Shown: positions 7,803 through 17,220 of the stretch, one piece after another
How the letters are laid out: each line of letters opens with the position of its first letter
Position numbering within the stretch: position 1 is the stretch's first letter
Translations under genes and position numbers: made by a program
The notes under the pieces: generated by a model
What the model saw: only the letters and a program-made list of their open reading frames with translations
Told to the model about the DNA's origin: nothing
The model's database searches: none
Assembly (NCBI RefSeq): GCF_050271975.1
Contig: NZ_CP189850.1
Span: forward strand, 930,001 to 994,000
Length of the DNA stretch: 64,000 bases
From: Litorimonas sp947503715
GTDB taxonomy: Bacteria; Pseudomonadota; Alphaproteobacteria; Caulobacterales; Maricaulaceae
Reading direction: 5' to 3'

Positions 7803-8468
7803 TTAAGCGCTCTTGCCCGTACTCACCGCGACCATCGCCGCGCGCAAAGTCCGGTCACCAATCTTAAAGCCCGTCTGCATGACGGTCGCGACATTGCCTT
7901 TCTCCTCGGATGATGGGATGTTCGCGACGGCCTGATGAACGTTCGGGTCGAACTTGCTGCCGACGCCGGGGACAGCTGTTACGCCGTGACGGGCGAGGGC
8001 GGCCATGAGGTCTTTTTCTGTCAGTTCGATGCCTTCGACGAGGTTCTTCGCATTCTCACCAAGTTCGGATTTGTCTGTGCCTTCCAGCGTCAACAAGGCG
8101 CGGGAAAGATTGTCGTGGACTGAGAGAATATCATTCGCAAAACGCTCAATCCCGAAGACCCGCGCAGCGGCGACCTCTTTCTCAGAGCGGCGCTTGACGT
8201 TCTCGGCATCGGCCATGGCGCGGAGGGCTTGATCCTTGAGGGTCGCGAGTTCGAGTTCCAATTCCTCGATCCGCGCAACAGCCGCCGCACCCGCATCGGG
8301 TTCGGGCGCTTCCAAGTCTTCCGGCTCGGCCTTGCCTGCAGCCTTCAGAATATCATCGGCAGCAGCCTGTGCGGCGGCGCGGCGCTTTTGCTCTGACTTC
8401 TCAGAATTAATGTCTTTCAGGAGGTCATCCCACTCGTCACCTGCGGGCGTATCATTGTCACCGGTCAT
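7803..8468 (-). CDS. grpE: Nucleotide exchange factor GrpE
   Basis: GrpE releases ADP from DnaK in the heat-shock chaperone cycle. The 221-residue protein has an acidic N-terminal tail, a long coiled-coil (about 55-110) with AMADAENVKRRSEKE, and the beta-wing signature LARHGVTAVPGVGSKFDPNVHQAV followed by VMQTGFKIGDRTLRAAMV. It follows hrcA by 11 bases on the same strand, the standard hrcA-grpE order, and runs directly into mutM. dnaK is not in the window. Confidence 0.95.
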   Translation of the reverse strand: MTGDNDTPAGDEWDDLLKDINSEKSEQKRRAAAQAAADDILKAAGKAEPEDLEAPEPDAGAAAVARIEELELELATLKDQALRAMADAENVKRRSEKEVAAARVFGIERFANDILSVHDNLSRALLTLEGTDKSELGENAKNLVEGIELTEKDLMAALARHGVTAVPGVGSKFDPNVHQAVANIPSSEEKGNVATVMQTGFKIGDRTLRAAMVAVSTGKSA

Positions 8469-8479
8469 TGCTCGTCTCT

Positions 8480-9556
8480 CTATTTGTCGCCCATCAGGCG
8501 GCCTAGAATGGTGGCGGTGTAATCCATAATCGGAATGACCCGCGCATAGTTCAGTCGCGTCGGGCCAATCACGCCCAACGCCCCCAATATATTCTGGTCG
8601 CGATCGCGGTAGGGCGCGATCATGACCGATGATCCCGACAGGGAGAAAAGGGGGTTCTCCGAGCCGATAAAGATCTTCACACCGTCGGCCTGTTCCGCGC
8701 GGTCCAGCAGGTCGATCAACTCTTCCTGCCGCTCCAAATCGTCGAACAACTGACGGATGCGCTCCACATCGGTTCGAGCCTCCAGATTGTCAAGGAGTCG
8801 CGACTGTCCGCGGACAATCAAATTGCGTTTTGCGGCATCCGAGGGCGACGACCATTCCGCGAGTCCCTTTTTGATAAGCGCCTGCGCCGCCGCATCAATC
8901 TGCGCCTCACCGGCTGCGATTTCTTTGAGGACGTCAGCCCGCGCCTCGGACAGCTTCCGCCCCTTGAGCCGTGCTGACAGAAAATTACCAGCGCGTTCGA
9001 GGGAAGACGGCAGCAATCCGTCGGGACGCGGCATGATCCGGTTCTCCACCCGCCCATCGGCATGGACCATCACAACGAGGGCCTGCCCGCCGTCAAGATT
9101 CACGAACTCCACATGACGCAATGGCTGTTCTTCTGCCCCGCTTTCCGGTGCCAGCACAAGTCCTGCCCCGCCTGCCAATCCGGCGAGCATAGCTGAGGCT
9201 TGCCCCAAAAGCTGGTCCGGTTCCGCTCCGGCGGACGAGAGCCGCGCCTCCATACGTTGACGCTCGCCCGCGCTCAAGTCGCCAATCTCCAGCAGACCGT
9301 CGACGAAGAGCCGCAACCCCGCCTGTGTCGGCACCCGCCCCGCACTGACATGCGGGGAATGGAGCAGGCCGTAGCGAGACAGTTCCGCCATAACGGCGCG
9401 AATAGTCGCGGGGGAGAGCGACCGCCCCTCGGACAGCGCAAGAGTCTTAGAGCCAACAGGCTGCCCGGTCAGGAGATAGCTATCGACAACATCCCGAAAG
9501 ATGTCCCGCGCACGGGTATCGAGGTCGGACAGGGTGAATGTGGGGTTGGCAGACAT
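8480..9556 (-). CDS. hrcA: Heat-inducible transcription repressor HrcA
   Basis: HrcA represses chaperone genes by binding CIRCE elements and is itself kept active by GroEL. The 358-residue protein begins with a winged-helix domain (TLSDLDTRARDIFRDVVDSY, then PVGSKTLA and SLSPATIRAVMAELSRYGLL), then HVSAGRVPTQAGLRLFVDGLL, a family signature near residue 75, and the C-terminal effector domain with YARVIPIMDYTATILGRLM. It heads the hrcA-grpE operon. I saw no CIRCE inverted repeat in the 165 bases upstream. Confidence 0.95.
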   Translation of the reverse strand: MSANPTFTLSDLDTRARDIFRDVVDSYLLTGQPVGSKTLALSEGRSLSPATIRAVMAELSRYGLLHSPHVSAGRVPTQAGLRLFVDGLLEIGDLSAGERQRMEARLSSAGAEPDQLLGQASAMLAGLAGGAGLVLAPESGAEEQPLRHVEFVNLDGGQALVVMVHADGRVENRIMPRPDGLLPSSLERAGNFLSARLKGRKLSEARADVLKEIAAGEAQIDAAAQALIKKGLAEWSSPSDAAKRNLIVRGQSRLLDNLEARTDVERIRQLFDDLERQEELIDLLDRAEQADGVKIFIGSENPLFSLSGSSVMIAPYRDRDQNILGALGVIGPTRLNYARVIPIMDYTATILGRLMGDK

Positions 9557-9721
9557 ATGGAGATTATGTGAGGTGTTCGGGACGGGGATTCAATCGAGAA
9601 GTGCGGCAATATTCGCAAGTTTAACTCATTCTTTTAGCTGGCATTCTTATCCTAACTTTGGTTATCATCCTTGTTTTAGATACAGACTTTAATTCCCCAA
9701 TATCGCCTTAAGAGACTTATT

Positions 9722-12367
9722 ATGAAACGCTTCTTCACTCAGACATCTGCTACCACTGATTTTCAAGCGTTTACGTTTGACCGCGATGATCTGTTCAAGG
9801 ATGTAAGCGCACTATCCGAAGTCACGAGCGTTCTAATATTCCCAATGTCGGATTACACACCCGCGAATATTCCTACGCCTTTCTTTGATGTTGATGGGAC
9901 GAGTGGGAATGATGTCATAATTATCAGAAATGAGACTGTAGATACCGTTAATGGTTTCGACGGAAATGACTCAATCACGATTGCGTCCAACGGTATTGTG
10001 ACGGGTACCATTTTCGCAGGGAACGGGAATGATACGGTTGAGAATAATGGACGTATCGATTCAAATATCTTTGGTAGCTCTGGAGATGATATCATACTCA
10101 ATAATGGAACGGCCGGACAGATTTTCGGCGGTCTGGATGATGATACAATTACAAACAACGGAACGGCGAGGTTTTTATCTGCCTCCAGCGGAACAAACAC
10201 CTTTACCAATAACGGTCTTGTAAATGGCGGTATTTCCGGTGGGAACGAAACTGATTTTATCACAAATGATGGCACGCTGACGGGGAATGTCTCGGCAAGT
10301 GATGGGAATGATACGATCGTCAATAATCAAGCTGGCACGATTGCTAATATTTCCGGCGGTATCGGCGATGACACGATCACCAATCGTGGCGAAGTCACGG
10401 GCAATATTCGCGGGGATGTTGGTGATGATACGATTTTAAACACCTCCACAGGCACAGCCTTAACCTTACAAGGCGGTGATGGCATAGATACAATTACGAA
10501 TGATGGCGAGCTGACTGCCGGCATCAATGGTGGCGATGATGACGATGCCATCAATAATAATGGTATCGTTGGAGCGGAAATTGTTGGCGGCTCAGGAAAT
10601 GATACGATTATAACTTCGGTAGATTCCGTCATCACGGGGCAATTTGGTAGAATTCGCGGCGGTACAGGTGATGACATCATCACGCATCGCGGCGAGCTCA
10701 GCGCCAGCATCCTCGGTGATGATGGTAACGACACGATTCTGAATGAAGGCACTGTATCTGAAGATATTAACGGAAATGACGGGGCGGATTTCATTACAAA
10801 TAATAGCTTGGTTGATGGCTCTATTAACGGCGCAAATGATGATGACATGATCGCCAATAACGGCACAGTTTTTGGTGATGTCCTTGGCGGACAAGGCGTG
10901 GACACGATCAACACATCTGTCGGCTCCACCATTTTTCTAGGCATTTTCGCGGGTACTGAGAATGATGTGATCACGAACCGGGGTGAGGTCGGTTCAGATA
11001 TTGATGGCGAGTCTGGTGATGACACGATTCTCAATGAAGGTGCGGTTTTATCGAACGTCAATGGCGGTAGTGGTAATGACACAATAACAAACGCAAGCAA
11101 TGCAATCATTTTCAGTAATTTATTGGGTGGGTTCGGGAACGATATCATCACCAATCGCGGCGAAGTGAGCTCGAACATTGAAGGTGAGGACGGGGATGAC
11201 ACGATCACCAATGAAGCTGATGTTCTCTCCAATATTGAGGGCGGTGAAGGGAATGACATTATCACCAATACTGGCGAAGTCAGCGGAGACATTCTGGGCG
11301 GAAATGGGAATGATACAATTACGAATATGTTAAATGTCCTAAGCCGTATCCGGGGAGGCGACGGCGATGATACGATTATCAACATTGGCAGCGCAGATTC
11401 GGGTCTTTTCGGTGATACCGGCGATGATAGATTTATCATTGGTTCTGGAATGCATGACATCAATGGTGGCGAAGACCGCGATGTTATCGCGCTGGACGAC
11501 AGTGTCGCGTCAGTCAATGTAGACTTTGGCACGGGCGAAGCGGACCTTTTTGATGCGGGTGGTGCTTCAATCGGCTCAATTATGTTCTTTTCGGTCGAAG
11601 GTTTTGATGGTGGCGCGGGTGACGACGTGATGGTTGCGGGCGCAGAACGCGCATTTTTCAACGGTCTGGGCGGCGATGACAGGCTGACAGGTGGTATCGA
11701 ATCTGACGTTTTAAATGGCGGTGATGATGATGATGTTTTGTCAGGTGATCTTGGCAATGATCAACTCTTTGGCGGGCGCGGAAATGATGAACTCTTTGGT
11801 GAAGACGGTAATGACAGCCTCTTGGGCGGTTCTGGAAATGACAAACTCGAAGGTGGTGACGGCAATGACGCCCTTATTGGCGGCGGAGGCTCCGACAGAT
11901 TGATCGGCGGCAACGGTGATGATGAACTTGACGGTCAGACGGGTAATGACATTTTGGCTGCCGGATTTGGTAATGACAATGTCACGGGCGCTGCCGGCGA
12001 TGATATTATTTTTGGCGGGCCGGGAACGGACACGCTACTCGGCGGTGACGGGCTGGACAATATTCGCGGCGGCAGTGGTGGCGATATCATCAATGGCGGT
12101 GCAGGTAATGACAGATTACGCGGCGATGGCGGTAACGATATTTTTGTCTTTGAGGCGGGAACAGGCCGTGACCGTATTGTCGATTTTGATCTGGCCGGGA
12201 AGGACAAGATTGATCTGACGTTTTTCGACTTTAATGATTTCTCGGAATTAGAAGGCAATATCCGTAAAGCCGGTAGTCACGTCATCGTTGATTTGGGCAA
12301 TGGCGACGATATCCTCATCCTGAATACGGATGTCGCAGATATCGACGCCGCAGATTTCATTTTGTAA
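9722..12367 (+). CDS. Giant RTX-type calcium-binding repeat protein
   Basis: This 881-residue acidic protein has three parts. Residues about 60-590 consist of about two dozen degenerate units of roughly 20 residues built on GGxGDDTITNxGEVxxNI; residues about 640-790 are canonical GGxGxDxLx nonapeptides, which bind calcium in a beta-roll; the last 80 residues (TGRDRIVDFDLAGKDKIDL and on) resemble the C-terminal secretion region of type I substrates. There is no signal peptide, as expected for type I secretion. No enzymatic domain is visible, so a surface or matrix role is likely. No ABC exporter is adjacent. The start is ATG 9722 with only a weak AAGAG upstream. The repeats make assembly errors possible. 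Confidence 0.85.
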   Translation: MKRFFTQTSATTDFQAFTFDRDDLFKDVSALSEVTSVLIFPMSDYTPANIPTPFFDVDGTSGNDVIIIRNETVDTVNGFDGNDSITIASNGIVTGTIFAGNGNDTVENNGRIDSNIFGSSGDDIILNNGTAGQIFGGLDDDTITNNGTARFLSASSGTNTFTNNGLVNGGISGGNETDFITNDGTLTGNVSASDGNDTIVNNQAGTIANISGGIGDDTITNRGEVTGNIRGDVGDDTILNTSTGTALTLQGGDGIDTITNDGELTAGINGGDDDDAINNNGIVGAEIVGGSGNDTIITSVDSVITGQFGRIRGGTGDDIITHRGELSASILGDDGNDTILNEGTVSEDINGNDGADFITNNSLVDGSINGANDDDMIANNGTVFGDVLGGQGVDTINTSVGSTIFLGIFAGTENDVITNRGEVGSDIDGESGDDTILNEGAVLSNVNGGSGNDTITNASNAIIFSNLLGGFGNDIITNRGEVSSNIEGEDGDDTITNEADVLSNIEGGEGNDIITNTGEVSGDILGGNGNDTITNMLNVLSRIRGGDGDDTIINIGSADSGLFGDTGDDRFIIGSGMHDINGGEDRDVIALDDSVASVNVDFGTGEADLFDAGGASIGSIMFFSVEGFDGGAGDDVMVAGAERAFFNGLGGDDRLTGGIESDVLNGGDDDDVLSGDLGNDQLFGGRGNDELFGEDGNDSLLGGSGNDKLEGGDGNDALIGGGGSDRLIGGNGDDELDGQTGNDILAAGFGNDNVTGAAGDDIIFGGPGTDTLLGGDGLDNIRGGSGGDIINGGAGNDRLRGDGGNDIFVFEAGTGRDRIVDFDLAGKDKIDLTFFDFNDFSELEGNIRKAGSHVIVDLGNGDDILILNTDVADIDAADFIL

Positions 12368-12436
12368 GTCAACAAAAAGACAGGTCTCTCCTGCGACGGA
12401 ATTCGAGGTGTTTTGAGGCTTAGTAGCTCAATAATG

Positions 12437-12742
12437 TTAAAACTTTTCGGGGCGGAGGACTTGCACGTCTGTCAGGCTCAAAACACCGATATGCGATCCC
12501 ACAAGATTTTCCAGCTTTCCTATCGCTGTCTCCATATCTTTTGCGTCCAGAACTGAAATAATCATGACCATATCCCGACTGGCGGAGAGGTCCGTGCCGC
12601 GCTGCCACCGTGTATTTGCACCATATCCACCCATGGCAGAGAAAGTCGTGTAGCCCTTGACGCCTGCTTCTTCCAAAACGCGGCAGGCCCGTTTTAGGGC
12701 GGGCTTTTCGATGATGAGTTCTAAACGTTTTTTCGTATGCAT
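12437..12742 (-). CDS. PII-like protein, SbtB-type partner of SbtA
   Basis: This is a 101-residue PII-like protein. ATG 12742 is preferred because GGAGG stands 9 bases upstream; the longer frame would overlap sbtA. It begins KKRLELIIEKPALKRACRVLEEAGVKGYT, the PII ferredoxin-like beta-alpha pattern, has a T-loop with GGYGANTRWQRG, and a second half with SHIGVLSLTDVQVLR. Position directly after sbtA is that of SbtB, which senses adenine nucleotides and regulates bicarbonate uptake. The C-terminal Cys motif known in cyanobacterial SbtB is absent. Confidence 0.75.
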   Translation of the reverse strand: MHTKKRLELIIEKPALKRACRVLEEAGVKGYTTFSAMGGYGANTRWQRGTDLSASRDMVMIISVLDAKDMETAIGKLENLVGSHIGVLSLTDVQVLRPEKF

Positions 12743-12747
12743 GATGA

Positions 12748-13731
12748 CTATCCTCCAACCCACTGCGCGAGCAGAATGTAGAGCGGAATGCCCAAGGTCA
12801 AATTAAACGGGAATGTCACGCCAAGGGAGAGGGTGAGATAAATAGATGGCTGCGCTTTGGGCAGGGCCAATCGCATGGCGGCGGGAACAGCGATATAAGA
12901 GGCTGACGCGGCCAGCGTGATGAGCAGGGCTGCATCACCGACGGAAAGCCCCATTAATGCACAGAGCCCCGTCGTAATCACCGCACTGATCAGGGGCATG
13001 GAAATACCGAAGCTCAATGCACCTATATCAAGTTGCTTCCACCCCTGGCGTAAGCCGCGCCCTGCATTTAGGCCCATATCCAACAAGAAGAGGCAGAGGA
13101 CACCTTGGAACGGTGTTACGAAGAACGGCGCCACTTTTTCCATGCCTGCTTCTCCGGTAATCCATCCGATTACCAGCGCGCCGACGAGGACGACAACGGA
13201 GGCGTTGAGGAATACTTCGCGAAAAAGCTCACCTTTTTCAGAACCCGCGACCTCACCGCTCTTTTTCATGCTGCGTTGCGCCAGAAGCAGGGCTGACATA
13301 ATTGCCGGAACTTCCATCAGGGCCGCCATCGCGACCATATATCCGGAGGTCACAATCCCCGCGAGTTGCAGCGCCTGCGTCGCAGCCACGAAGGTCACGA
13401 TAGAAATTGAACCGTAATGCCCGGCCGTCGCAGCGGCGTCCAGACGGCTCATCTTGCTGGTCACCCGTAACATCATATAGGACAGGAACGGTGTCGCGAA
13501 TGATAATAATAAGGCGACGAAAGCAATGAGGAATATATCAGCTGTCAGCGCGGTTTTGGACATTTCCACACCGCCCTTCAAGCCGATTGCCATCATCAAA
13601 TAGATCGCCAGGCCTTTGGCAAAGGCTTCGGGGACCGTCATCTGAGATCTGAGCAGCGCTGCTCCCAACCCGAGAACGAAGAAGAGAACGATGGGCGACA
13701 AAATTGTCGAAAGTATCAGCTCAGACGACAT
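12748..13731 (-). CDS. sbtA: SbtA-type sodium-dependent bicarbonate transporter
   Basis: This is a 327-residue membrane protein with about ten hydrophobic segments and the SbtA pattern: SPIVLFFVLGLGAALLRS at the start, AIYLMMAIGLKGGVEM, a cytoplasmic loop near 150-170 (LLAQRSMKKSGEVAGSEKG), and AASASYIAVPAAMRLALP near the end. SbtA imports bicarbonate with Na+. The PII-like gene lies 5 bases downstream, and a permease gene ends 4 bases upstream, so these form one operon. In a heterotroph it could feed carboxylases or pH control, which is inference. Confidence 0.82.
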   Translation of the reverse strand: MSSELILSTILSPIVLFFVLGLGAALLRSQMTVPEAFAKGLAIYLMMAIGLKGGVEMSKTALTADIFLIAFVALLLSFATPFLSYMMLRVTSKMSRLDAAATAGHYGSISIVTFVAATQALQLAGIVTSGYMVAMAALMEVPAIMSALLLAQRSMKKSGEVAGSEKGELFREVFLNASVVVLVGALVIGWITGEAGMEKVAPFFVTPFQGVLCLFLLDMGLNAGRGLRQGWKQLDIGALSFGISMPLISAVITTGLCALMGLSVGDAALLITLAASASYIAVPAAMRLALPKAQPSIYLTLSLGVTFPFNLTLGIPLYILLAQWVGG

Positions 13732-13735
13732 AGAC

Positions 13736-15832
13736 TTATTCCGTGACTGGCTTAGTGGGTTTTTCGCACAGAGCTTTTAAGTCCACGGGTTCCCCAATGA
13801 TGGCGACTTCATCCGTCGCTTCTAAATGGGTACCCGGTGTGGCGACAATAATATCTCCATCCCGTTCAATAATTGCGATTAGACAGGATGCGGGCAACGA
13901 AATATCCGCAATTTTTTGTCCGGCCTGTTCTAGAAGGACGGGGAATTGCGAGAGCGGGCCGTGAAGGAAATGGTCATCCCGCATCAGGATTTCATTCATA
14001 TCCCGTTCGCTCTCGGCTCTGGTCCATCGTCTCTCGAAATGATCGCTCTGTACAACTTCCGCGATATGACCGGCCAGACGGAGGTCGAGCCCTTCGGGTT
14101 TTGGCGGCACAATGAGAAACATTAATGTATGCGCTTCAGACGCTGTTTTAATATTTAGTCGTGCCTGCGGTCCAAAGCGAAGCACGAAGAGTTCCGGCTC
14201 TTCCAATTCTTCATGGGTTTGATAGACAATATGTACGCCGGGACTGATTGGGCGGAAGGAGAGGTTTTCTTCCTTCATCATCTCGGAGATAACATCCACG
14301 GGAACGTCAAATCGGGACGTTGCTTGCTCGGACAAAATTTCTTCCAGATGGGCGCTATCATAACTGCCATAGCGGAAGTCCATCATGACAGACCGTGCAA
14401 TCAGGGCCTCATAGGAGAGGTTCTCGGCCTGTGTCCGGTCGTGAATGATCGTCATAAGCTCGCGTTCCAACCCCTCATAACGCTGTTGTCCCAGTCGTTC
14501 GTGGATGTGGAAAATTGCGCCGCGGCGTTCTAAATTACCGGAGGCATAGAAGTGATACCACAACACGCAGCCAATGATGACCATGCCCGTAAAGGCGATA
14601 GCGAGAATACCCATTTCAATAATCAACCAGAAAGAAATCAGGATTCCGACGATCTGTAGCCAAGGATAGAACGGTGCGCGGAAACCCGGACGATAAGTCG
14701 GGATTTTTGACTCACGCATCACGATCACTGCGATACAGACCAGACCAAAGAGTAAGAGCTGAAACGCACTGGCCAGCTTTGCAACAGAGGCAACGTCAAA
14801 GAGTAACAGGACGGCGACCATGGCCAGGACGGTAAATATAATCGCGACCGTGGGAGTTCCAAACCTGCCGATTTTTGAAAGTTGGTTCGGGACAAGCTTA
14901 TCCTTTGCCATCGCATAAGGGTAGCGCGAGGCTGACATAATACCCGCATTACCGGTCGAAGCAAAAGCCGCAATCGCTGCCACGACGATCAAAATAACCC
15001 CAAGATCAAATGGAGCCCAGTTTAGAAACTTCCGACCCGCATCCGCAATGGGCGTCAGGCTGCCGTAAAGTTCTTCGGGTTCTAAAACTTCGATCAGGAT
15101 AAGCGTCCCGAGTGTATAAATAACCGTGGCCGTAATCAGGGATAACGTCATGCCGAGCGGGATATTCCGGTCCGGATTTTGCACTTCTTCGGCAACACTC
15201 GCGACTTTGGTTAGGCCTGCATAGGAGACGAAAACGAGGCCGATGGTCGATACGAAACCCACGATGCCCGTCTTGAAATAGCTTCCATGTTCATCAGAGG
15301 GTTGCAAGGCGTTGACAATCCCGGTTTCCCGCAAACCCAATATAACAAAGACAATCAGTATGCCGACCAGCGTTGTCACAAGAATGCGTTGGAGCAGGGT
15401 CGTTTCCTTGGCCCCGAAAACATTAATAAGACCAAAGGCAAAGGTCAGCAGTATTGCCGTGAGTGTAAAAGGTAAATCCAGATAAATCCCCAGATAAGCC
15501 CCCATTCCCACAAGCGCAAAAGCGCTTTTAAAAACAACGGCAACCCAAGACCCCAGTCCACCAATCGTCCCCATAAGCGGCCCCATGGCCCGGTCGAGGA
15601 AGTAATAGGTGCCGCCGGCTTTTGGCATGGCTGTCGATAATTCCGCCATACAATACATGGCCGGAAGAATAAGAAAGCCCGCGAGGAAATAAGCCAGCCA
15701 AACGGAGTTGCCTGTATAGGAAGCGGCAATCCCGGGGAGTAAGAACAGGCCTGAACTGAACATTGCGCCTGTTGACATCGCATAGACGTCAAACAGGGTC
15801 AGGTTCTTCTTAAGTGTTTTCGTGTCGGCCAT
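13736..15832 (-). CDS. APC-superfamily permease with C-terminal regulatory domains
   Basis: This 698-residue protein starts with about 12 membrane segments of the amino acid-polyamine-organocation type (residues 10-430; FDVYAMSTGAMFSSGLFLLPG is the first-segment signature, AELSTAMPKAGGTYYFLDRA follows). The C-terminal 260 residues are soluble: a stretch near 520-620 resembles a PTS EIIA-2 fold (IAEVVQSDHFERRW), and the end (GDIIVATPGTHLEATDEVAIIG) resembles an RCK_C/TrkA-C ligand-binding domain. Substrate is unknown. It is followed immediately by sbtA and preceded by nhaA, suggesting an ion and pH homeostasis operon. Confidence 0.82.
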   Translation of the reverse strand: MADTKTLKKNLTLFDVYAMSTGAMFSSGLFLLPGIAASYTGNSVWLAYFLAGFLILPAMYCMAELSTAMPKAGGTYYFLDRAMGPLMGTIGGLGSWVAVVFKSAFALVGMGAYLGIYLDLPFTLTAILLTFAFGLINVFGAKETTLLQRILVTTLVGILIVFVILGLRETGIVNALQPSDEHGSYFKTGIVGFVSTIGLVFVSYAGLTKVASVAEEVQNPDRNIPLGMTLSLITATVIYTLGTLILIEVLEPEELYGSLTPIADAGRKFLNWAPFDLGVILIVVAAIAAFASTGNAGIMSASRYPYAMAKDKLVPNQLSKIGRFGTPTVAIIFTVLAMVAVLLLFDVASVAKLASAFQLLLFGLVCIAVIVMRESKIPTYRPGFRAPFYPWLQIVGILISFWLIIEMGILAIAFTGMVIIGCVLWYHFYASGNLERRGAIFHIHERLGQQRYEGLERELMTIIHDRTQAENLSYEALIARSVMMDFRYGSYDSAHLEEILSEQATSRFDVPVDVISEMMKEENLSFRPISPGVHIVYQTHEELEEPELFVLRFGPQARLNIKTASEAHTLMFLIVPPKPEGLDLRLAGHIAEVVQSDHFERRWTRAESERDMNEILMRDDHFLHGPLSQFPVLLEQAGQKIADISLPASCLIAIIERDGDIIVATPGTHLEATDEVAIIGEPVDLKALCEKPTKPVTE

Positions 15833-15895
15833 GTATTTTCCCCTGATGAGCCACTCAGACCCCAGCTTAGATACGCGTCAGGGTTTGAATGAAGC

Positions 15896-17110
15896 TTATC
15901 CGATTGGATGTTCTTCAACAGTTTTGGGCTCATTACAGAAGAACCGCAGTAAGGCAAACCCTAGTAGGCCGGATGCAATGGATCCCATCAACACGCCCAA
16001 TCGAACAGCGTTCAAGGTTTCATCACCATCAAAGGCGAGCGTTCCGATAAAGAGGCTCATCGTAAAGCCGATACCTGTTAAACAAGCGACACCGTAAATC
16101 TGCAACCAATTGGCACCGGTCGGTAATTTCGCAAGGCCTAGCTTGACGGATAGCCACGCGAAGGAAAACACGCCGATCTGCTTTCCGACGAATAAGCCCA
16201 GTGCAATCCCGAGGGGGAGCGGCGCGAGGAGATCACCAAAACTGATCCCTTTCAGGGACACACCCGCATTCGCAAAGGCGAAGAGGGGTAGGATGAGGAA
16301 GGCGACCCAAATATGCAGACCATGCTCGGCACGGTGTAAAGGAGAGCTCGCTTCGGGGTTTTTGGCCTTTAGCGGAATGGCCAGCGCTGTGATCACACCG
16401 GCCAGTGTGGCATGGACGCCAGATTTCAACACACAAGCCCAGATGAAGACGCCGATAAGCGCGTAAGGCGTGATCCGCATCACGCCCATACGGTTGAGAA
16501 TAACCAGACCGATTGTGCCAATACCGCCCCATCCCAGAGCCACAAGGGACAATTCCTGTGTGTAGAAAAGGGCGATGATGATAATGGCGGCCAGATCATC
16601 AATAATGGCCACAGCCAAGAGTAAAATCTTGAGGGAAACCGGTGCGCGCGATCCCACTAAAGCGAGGACACCCAAGGCAAACGCAATGTCAGTCGCCGCA
16701 GGAATGGCCCAACCCTGGATGGCTACGGGGTCGGAAATATTAAAATAGACGTAAATCAGCGCCGGAACAACGATACCGCCAAAGGCGGCAAAAATTGGCA
16801 TGGCGGCTTTGCTAAAGTTGGAAAGCTCACCCTCCATGACTTCTCTTTTGATTTCCAAACCAACAAGGAAGAAGAAAATCGCCATCAAGCCATCATTAAT
16901 CCAGAGCAAGAGAGGTTTTGCAATCTCAAACGTTCCAAACTGTACTTCCACCGGCGTGGTCAGGAAGCTGGAATAAAAGCCCGATAGAGGAGAATTATTT
17001 GCAATCAGAGCGAGTAGCGCGACACCCATCAGGACAAACCCAGCCGATGTTTCCAGTTTCAAAAAGTCCTGAACTTTATTGATAATACGGGGCATAAGAC
17101 TCTTATCCAA
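15896..17110 (-). CDS. nhaA: Na+/H+ antiporter NhaA
   Basis: NhaA expels Na+ in exchange for protons. The 404-residue membrane protein has the family marks: LLWINDGLMAIFFFLVGLEIKREVMEGEL near residue 70-95, ATDIAFALGVLALVGSR near 140, and the ion-site double Asp in AIIDDLAAIIIIALFY near 170. Twelve hydrophobic segments are discernible. It stands 63 bases upstream of the permease gene on the same strand. Its presence next to a Na+-coupled bicarbonate transporter fits a marine lifestyle. Confidence 0.94.
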   Translation of the reverse strand: MDKSLMPRIINKVQDFLKLETSAGFVLMGVALLALIANNSPLSGFYSSFLTTPVEVQFGTFEIAKPLLLWINDGLMAIFFFLVGLEIKREVMEGELSNFSKAAMPIFAAFGGIVVPALIYVYFNISDPVAIQGWAIPAATDIAFALGVLALVGSRAPVSLKILLLAVAIIDDLAAIIIIALFYTQELSLVALGWGGIGTIGLVILNRMGVMRITPYALIGVFIWACVLKSGVHATLAGVITALAIPLKAKNPEASSPLHRAEHGLHIWVAFLILPLFAFANAGVSLKGISFGDLLAPLPLGIALGLFVGKQIGVFSFAWLSVKLGLAKLPTGANWLQIYGVACLTGIGFTMSLFIGTLAFDGDETLNAVRLGVLMGSIASGLLGFALLRFFCNEPKTVEEHPIG

Positions 17111-17220
17111 AAATCCGCGCAGCTCACGAGGAACCGGGCGGTGTAATTTATAAAAATACGGGGGGAGTTGTGTTTAGGTTTGCAAATGCATGCGCAAAGG
17201 CTACGGCCTCAGCGCGTTAT

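Noticed and set aside
9557..9721. CIRCE element before hrcA
   Set aside because: No TTAGCACTC/GAGTGCTAA pair is present on either strand.
10327..11757. 476-residue minus-strand frame inside the RTX gene
   Set aside because: It is the antisense of a repetitive Gly/Asp coding region, gives Pro/Ser-rich nonsense and has no ribosome site.
9900..12150. CRISPR-like or tandem DNA repeats
   Set aside because: The repeats are protein-level RTX units with varied codons, in frame throughout; there are no spacers.
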